From contig JARGSG010000032.1 in the NCBI GenBank assembly GCA_030374805.1, positions 372,001 to 436,000 of the forward strand: a stretch of 64,000 bases of DNA, read 5' to 3'. A program made the position numbers and the translations under genes. The notes beneath the pieces are model-generated. The model had not been told where the DNA came from, did no database searches, and saw nothing but the letters and a program-made list of their open reading frames with translations. The DNA comes from Gracilaria gracilis. Taxonomy: Eukaryota; Rhodophyta; Florideophyceae; Gracilariales; Gracilariaceae. Numbering within the stretch: the first letter of the stretch is position 1; each line of letters opens with the position of its first letter. Positions 59,209 to 64,000 of this stretch are shown here, in pieces.

Positions 59209-59594
59209 CCCTAGAAGAACTCAAAGGCTACAAGTGGCGTACTGCTAGTTTGAAAAAGTGACCCATGGCTTTCAAGTGGCGTTCTTTTCTGGGAATCAAT
59301 GGCGTACAGTCTCCGGCTTTGTATGCCACTACCACGGCACTCGCAACCACTAGTAGGTCACTAGTAGTGATTGCTACGACTTGCTTATGAGTTTCATACT
59401 TCGAAGTAGCATCATCGTATGCCAGTCGTGCCCAAGGCTACTAGTGGGCTACTAGTTGTAACAGATGGTTTGCAACAGGCATAAAAGCAGAAAATTGTAC
59501 GTGATTGTTTCAAACGAAAGTACGCCACTTGAACGCTATTTGTTACTTTTCAAACTAGCAGTACGCCACTTCTAGCCTTTGAGACCTTTTAGGG
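59209..59594 (+). mobile_element. Family B MITE, intact with target duplication
   Basis: 386 bp, ends CCCTAGAAGAACTC and GAGACCTTTTAGGG, flanked by direct CGA (59206-59208 and 59595-59597), a 3-bp duplication. Imperfect palindrome with paired inner blocks 'gaatcaatggcgtaca' and 'ttgtacgtgattgtttc'. Many GTACGCCA-type words in both orientations. This is the reference copy for the family. Confidence 0.85.
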
Positions 59595-60044
59595 CGAACT
59601 CTGCGCGTATGGGGATGCTAGGAGCGATAGAGATCGCAAACATGCGACAGCGTGGCTTCTTCTCCATCTCTAGTGCTTGGGGCGGAAAGACATGAGAAAG
59701 AATGGAAAGGTACCAAGAATGCCGAATGAATAATAACAAAGTCCATTGAACAAAGATTTTCTCATGCATTGCGTTCTGACAAGACGAGATGTGCGGTGAT
59801 AGAAACAGCTCCTTAGATTGGACCGCATATCCACAGAATAGGGAGACAATACGGGACAAAATGTTGTTACAACGCATCAAGTTTCGTATTTACGTCGGGA
59901 TGTATATTTTATTACGATTTAAACCCTTCTCTTGCATCTCTGGCGAGATGGTAAGCACGGTGTAAAAGTAGAGGTCAATGGAATAAAAGTAGCTTTCTTC
60001 GAAGCTCTCCAGCTCGTAGTAGTTTTCCTTGATCCAGCCGCAGT
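59595..60044. other. No gene seen
   Basis: Minus-strand frames (59572-59880 and 59890-60195) are unassigned; the latter overlaps a MITE. Confidence 0.35.
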
Positions 60045-60366
60045 CCCTAGAAGGACTTAAAGGGTACAAATGGCGTACTTGCACTTCGAAAAAGTGGTAA
60101 GTAGCGTTCAAGTGATGTAATTTTCTGTGAACCAATGGCGTACAAGTTTCGGCTTGTGCGCAAGTAGCAGACCATCTGTGATCACAGACACTCACAAGCC
60201 ACTCGTAGCAAAGAATTCTAGTGGCTTAATATTGGTGGCGAGTAGCGTAGTGGCGCTGTACAAGCCGAAAATTGTACTCCTGGTTCATACGAAAGTATTC
60301 CACTTGAAAGTCACTTCTCACTTTTTAAAACTGGCAGTACGCTACTTGTAGCCTTTTAGTTCTTCT
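60045..60366 (-). mobile_element. Family B MITE with internal deletion
   Basis: Starts CCCTAGAAGGACTTAAAGG and ends ...TTAGTTCTTCTAGA. Inner words 'gaaccaatggcgtaca', 'tttcggcttg' and 'ccactcgtagcaaa' are present, but part of the middle is missing compared with 59209-59594. Confidence 0.7.
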
Positions 60367-60705
60367 AGAAAAGTTGTATTCAAGTGGCGTAGTCTCGTGT
60401 GAACCAGTGGCGTCTAATTTCCGGTTTTTATGCTACCACCATGTCACTGGCAACCAATAGTACGCCCCTAGTAGTGTTTGCTACGAGTGGCTTGCGAGGT
60501 TCAAAATTCGAAGTAGCATCATTGTACGACAGTCACGGCAAAGGCTACTATCCGGCTACTAGTGATCCAAGAAGGCCTGCTAGTGTTGAACCAGCCAGAA
60601 ATTATACGCCTTTTGTTCACATGAAACAACGATACTTGAAAGCTGCATTGTCATTTTTTCCAACTTTTAGTATGCCACTGGAAGCTCCTGAGTCCTTCTA
60701 GAGTC
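60367..60705 (+). mobile_element. Family B MITE, left end missing, in tandem
   Basis: Begins inside the family consensus ('tcaagtggcgtag') directly after the preceding copy and ends GAGTCCTTCTAGAG. Full set of inner words, more diverged. Confidence 0.65.
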
Positions 60706-60926
60706 ATTTTAAATGCTCGCGAGCGGAATGATAGAAATTCTAGGAATGAATACCTCGCTGTCGGGCTAAACCGCTCTAATGGTGTTACTTGAATCAAGGA
60801 AGCAAATCTTTACACCGTAATTGATGACGTTGACTCTGCTGTGCCAGTTCTTGCGCGTGAACCGGCAGCGTTGTTGAAGCGCGACTATCAAGAAGCAAGA
60901 AAAAGCTTTTCATATTTCTACGGCAA
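60706..60926. other. No gene seen
   Basis: Short frames only. Confidence 0.3.
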
Positions 60927-61418
60927 GTGAGGCGCCTCGGGCCTAAAAGTCTTGAAAAGTTCAATGACTTTCTTCTTCGGCATCCCAATAAGTGCTTTAT
61001 GACATCTTCAGCTAAATCTCAAATTGTTTTTGAACTCTCTCGATATTTAACCGAGGACAGACATACAGAATTCATTTATCTCTTTTCAGAGGTGATTGAA
61101 GGTCACGTTGGTTTCGTTGCTAGTATACACGGTAATAGTATTGTAAAGTAATGCCTTAGGGTTCCGTCACGGAGAGCGAAGGGTCTAAATGAGCCAAGTT
61201 TGTTTTATGAAATGCAAGAAAGGCTCGTTCACATTAAGACCTTGACCACAATGGTTGCCCAAAACGACAACCAAGTGTTCGATGGGTATGTCTTGAAAAC
61301 GCAGCTCGACATGATCAGATCGGAAATCGAATGCCAATTGGCCTTCCCTGGTGGGGAAAACGAAGCCATTGAAGAAATAAAAGAATTTTTGGAAACCTGC
61401 GGTAACAAGCTTTTGTAA
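60927..61418 (+). pseudogene. Possible PUF (Pumilio-like) repeat protein remnant
   Basis: Two plus-strand frames, one stop (61149) and a shift apart, read LLRHPNKCFMTSSAKSQIVF, ELSRYLTEDRHTEFIYLFSE, VIEGHVGFVASIHGNSIVK, then HIKTLTTMVAQNDNQVFDGY with VLKTQLDMI. The spacing resembles PUF repeats (hydrophobic helix, then a short H-x-x-G-N-x-V-V-x-x-C-type RNA-contact helix: here HGNSIVK and DGYVLKTQLD). PUF proteins bind mRNA or pre-rRNA. Only two or so repeats are seen and the match is loose; another helical-repeat protein is possible. Confidence 0.3.
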
Positions 61419-63224
61419 AAATGAAATAACAATATCTCTCAAATGTTGGACGAATAACACTATAGTTTTATGACGTTAACAAAGTGGCACGTAGTTCCAA
61501 TATTGGTAAAAGCTCTTCTTTTCAAAGAAAATATGCGATTGCATGTGCTATTTATGTTATCATTCAAGACTCTACGACCGCCTGCACTAAAGCCAGAACA
61601 TTGTCTGCAGTTGGCGCCTTTGCTTTTTGAGACCCTGTTTCAAACCTATGGTTCTCTCGCTCACCCTCTCTCAACACGTGGGACTCAAAACATTTCAAGG
61701 ACTTCTTGTCGGCATGCTTTGATAGGATCAGTAGATAATAGAAGGATGGGAAGAAACGCAATTTGCAAGCCCTGCGTAACTTCGTCGTCTACATCATCAA
61801 AAATTTTTCTTTCCATTTGAGCCCATGCCGAGAATTACTGCTCCGGAGCTGTATTAATACAGAGGCATCGTGAGACCACATAAACGTCATCGAGTTCAGC
61901 GTAGTGAGGCAACATTTGTTATAACGCCTGTAGAAGCTTTTCGTCGTTGAGTTCATCGAAAGCGTAAAAGGTCCCTGGCTTCATGGTTAGGTTACGCGCT
62001 ATCTGCGAATTAGAAGAGTCGGCCACGAAGATGAGTATATCATAGAGACACAAATGCAGTTGAAAACCCTTCAGACCAGTACGAACTCTTGTATTCACTA
62101 ATATCCATCTCGGCAACGGGGTCGTAAGAAAATCGTATTATTATTATTCGTTTCTTCATTTCATTAGGCACACTATGATCTCCATTACCTGAAAAGGTTC
62201 GAAGGATATTCTGTAATACTTCACTGGTTGCTACTTACATATCACGGGCAGCGTTGGGCATATAATGACTACAAGGAGCGATACGAACAGTGCTGACATG
62301 AGCTAGTCAGAGATAGGTTCATGATTTGGTGCTATTTAACCAAATCAGATCTTTCGTTCGCCCGAAGAAATATGCTTCGCGCATACTAAATGACATTGTT
62401 AATTCTGTTTCAAGACCCACATTACCCGTCTTCTATGGTTCATTGGAGTGTAAATAGCATATGAGAAAATGATGCAGAAGACATATCTCAATTACCTGGG
62501 CGTAAGAAATAGTCCAATAAGTGCATCATGGCCTTTTACTGCTATTGGCCTACAGTCATCTTCTGTTGCGTAGTAAATTATGTGAAGGCACTAAACTAGA
62601 GTGCCATCCTGATTACATATGGGGGTAATGGAAGGTTAGATATAGTTCATTTTTGGACCACATAGCACAGAATGTATCTTATAGAGTTTCGATATCTGTT
62701 TGGACACTTCTAGTCCAGTAATCGTCCAAAATTTCAAGCCAGAGATGTGCCTCCCACAAAGTTTGCTACAGGGTGGACATGGGACGTTAATCAGAACCTC
62801 ATGCGTTTTACTATAGTATACTCTACGTTAAAACAGCGGCCTAATATCCTGGTTACCCATGAGACTCATTTAGTTTCGCTCTTGAACCTGACTTTCATCC
62901 ATATCTGGGACAGAGAACGATCTCATGTATGCGGCCACACATGTACACGCCATCGTCTTGGAATAAGTTGTACCATTTCTGTATTTATTTACGTTGAATT
63001 ATAAGGGCCTATTTTGGGACACATTTTGGTCACTTGTTGAACAGGTAGGTCGACTGCAGCAGGATCTGCCCAAGAAACGGAAGGAGATGATGAAGCAGTG
63101 GGCGTATTTCCACGTTCTACCTTCGTTGAGAACGTGAATTTGTTGACAGGACAGCTAAGAATAATGATTAAAAATCAATATACCTTGCCCGAGAAGTAAT
63201 CAAATGCTACGTAGTGTCATCTGA
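61419..63224. other. No recognised gene
   Basis: A 116-codon plus frame at 61470-61820 and smaller ones show no family motif. May include upstream exons of the gene that starts near 63270. Confidence 0.35.
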
Positions 63225-63269
63225 GATACAAGTTCTGCACTGCGTGAGCTTCACTTTCCGCCATTTCTT

Positions 63270-64000
63270 ATGTCAGATATATCAGGCCTCGTGCTTCATG
63301 TCTTGACTGCCGTCCCGACACTCCGAGCGCTTCAGCTCACAGACGATGGTTCGATCAGTTCCGAAATTGGTAAGGCTCTCGATTCCTCTTCTATCTGCAC
63401 CCTTCATGTTCTTAAGTCTCGATCGAACTGCGCAAATGCCTTTTCTCATCAGGAGGAACGTGTCTTCATGGCGTCTTTCAGAGGAAGCAGCACTGATCTT
63501 CTCAGCGAAGCTTTCCTTGACGTCAAAGACATTAAAATGTGCGGCACTAACACAGTCACCATCAAGCTTCGGGACTCATCGAGAGTGGGCGTGACAAATT
63601 TGCTAATAAAGCCGCACAAAGAGTCACCGGACTTCCACTTATTTCCCATCTTCCGTGCAATGCTCGGTGAGTGGTTGGGATCAGATTGTGATGAGGTTGT
63701 GGATTCCTCGTCGCTAGTAATGCACAGAACGCGAATACCACAACCCCAATTGAACTTAGAAATACAAGCGCCCATTGCACGTGATTTGCAATACTTCTTA
63801 CATCCTCCAAACTACCTGCAGCGATTCAACAGCGCTGCCGGTGTTCTCACATTGGACCTTTCTTCTCTTACGGAAGTGAATAACTTTTTATCAGCAGATC
63901 AAAGAACGAAGACCAGGGCACGGTATCACACTCGAGCACTTTCGACTCTATCTCACATCCTTGCCTGCCTTTTGTTATGGAATGGAGAAAGTTTTTGCAA
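63270..64000 (+). CDS. Long open frame running off the window; possible LRR-like start
   Basis: Open from 63225 with the first ATG at 63270 (MSDISGLVLHVLTAVPTLRA), 243 codons to the window edge with no stop. Upstream in frame, LRELHFPPF precedes it, so the true start or an exon may lie further left. The N-terminus LRELHF...LVLHVLTAVPTLRALQLTDD has Leu spacing like leucine-rich repeats. The rest (SSSTDLLSEAFLDVKDIKMCG-like, IKLRDSSRVGVTNLLIKPHK, LNLEIQAPIARDLQYFLHPP) is unrecognised. It is the longest undisturbed frame outside mobile elements, so probably a live host gene or exon. Confidence 0.5.
   Translation, partial: MSDISGLVLHVLTAVPTLRALQLTDDGSISSEIGKALDSSSICTLHVLKSRSNCANAFSHQEERVFMASFRGSSTDLLSEAFLDVKDIKMCGTNTVTIKLRDSSRVGVTNLLIKPHKESPDFHLFPIFRAMLGEWLGSDCDEVVDSSSLVMHRTRIPQPQLNLEIQAPIARDLQYFLHPPNYLQRFNSAAGVLTLDLSSLTEVNNFLSADQRTKTRARYHTRALSTLSHILACLLLWNGESFC

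Overview
This is nuclear DNA of a eukaryote, dominated by decayed mobile elements and pseudogenes. There are no operons and no ribosome-binding-site logic. One pseudogene keeps a GT-AG intron (27425-27555). Transposons of the Tnp2 (CACTA/EnSpm-like) type, a Ty1/copia LTR element and foldback MITEs fill most of the space. The gene remnants (GH35 beta-galactosidase, ARM-patatin lipase, ABCG transporter, PepV-like M20 peptidase) fit an alga or a similar protist. A red alga is my guess only and cannot be proved here. I recognised no tRNA, rRNA, CRISPR array or bacterial gene.

Layout. 0.6-2.7 kb: a non-autonomous element with ~410 bp terminal inverted repeats (TIRs). 2.9-3.5 kb: Tnp2 remnant (TE4). 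5.1-7.1 kb: two MITE families, called A and B here, one nested in the other. 7.6-8.2 kb: BED-finger remnant. 10.6-13.3 kb: block 1 of an inverted duplication carrying an M20 dipeptidase pseudogene. 14.2-14.8 kb: ABCG fragment. 14.9-22.8 kb: transposon TE1. 24.0-27.6 kb: GC-rich repeats, then GH35 and patatin-like pseudogenes. 31.2-35.1 kb: transposon TE2. 35.4-37.2 kb: B MITEs. 38.2-45.3 kb: transposon TE3. 46.9-51.8 kb: a complete copia element with target-site duplications, inserted in block 2 of the inverted duplication (to 54.5 kb). 55-59 kb: mostly unassigned. 59.2-60.7 kb: B MITEs. 60.9-61.4 kb: possible PUF-repeat remnant. 63.3-64.0 kb: an intact open frame that runs off the window.

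How the parts relate. TE1 and TE3 share one architecture: a central Tnp2-like transposase, a divergently transcribed accessory protein with a conserved N-terminal half and a basic Ser-rich tail, and a downstream Cys/His-rich basic protein in the same direction as the transposase. TE2 keeps a diverged transposase and a diverged accessory frame. The two extra proteins are the best candidates for something undescribed. Both MITE families end in CCCTAG-type termini, carry many GTACGCCA/TGGCGTAC words and show 3-bp target duplications in one copy each. This suggests they are cross-mobilised by one transposase; a CACTA-type enzyme is inferred, not shown.

Nearly every coding region carries stops or frameshifts. 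The frame at the right edge (63270 onward) is the best candidate for a live gene.
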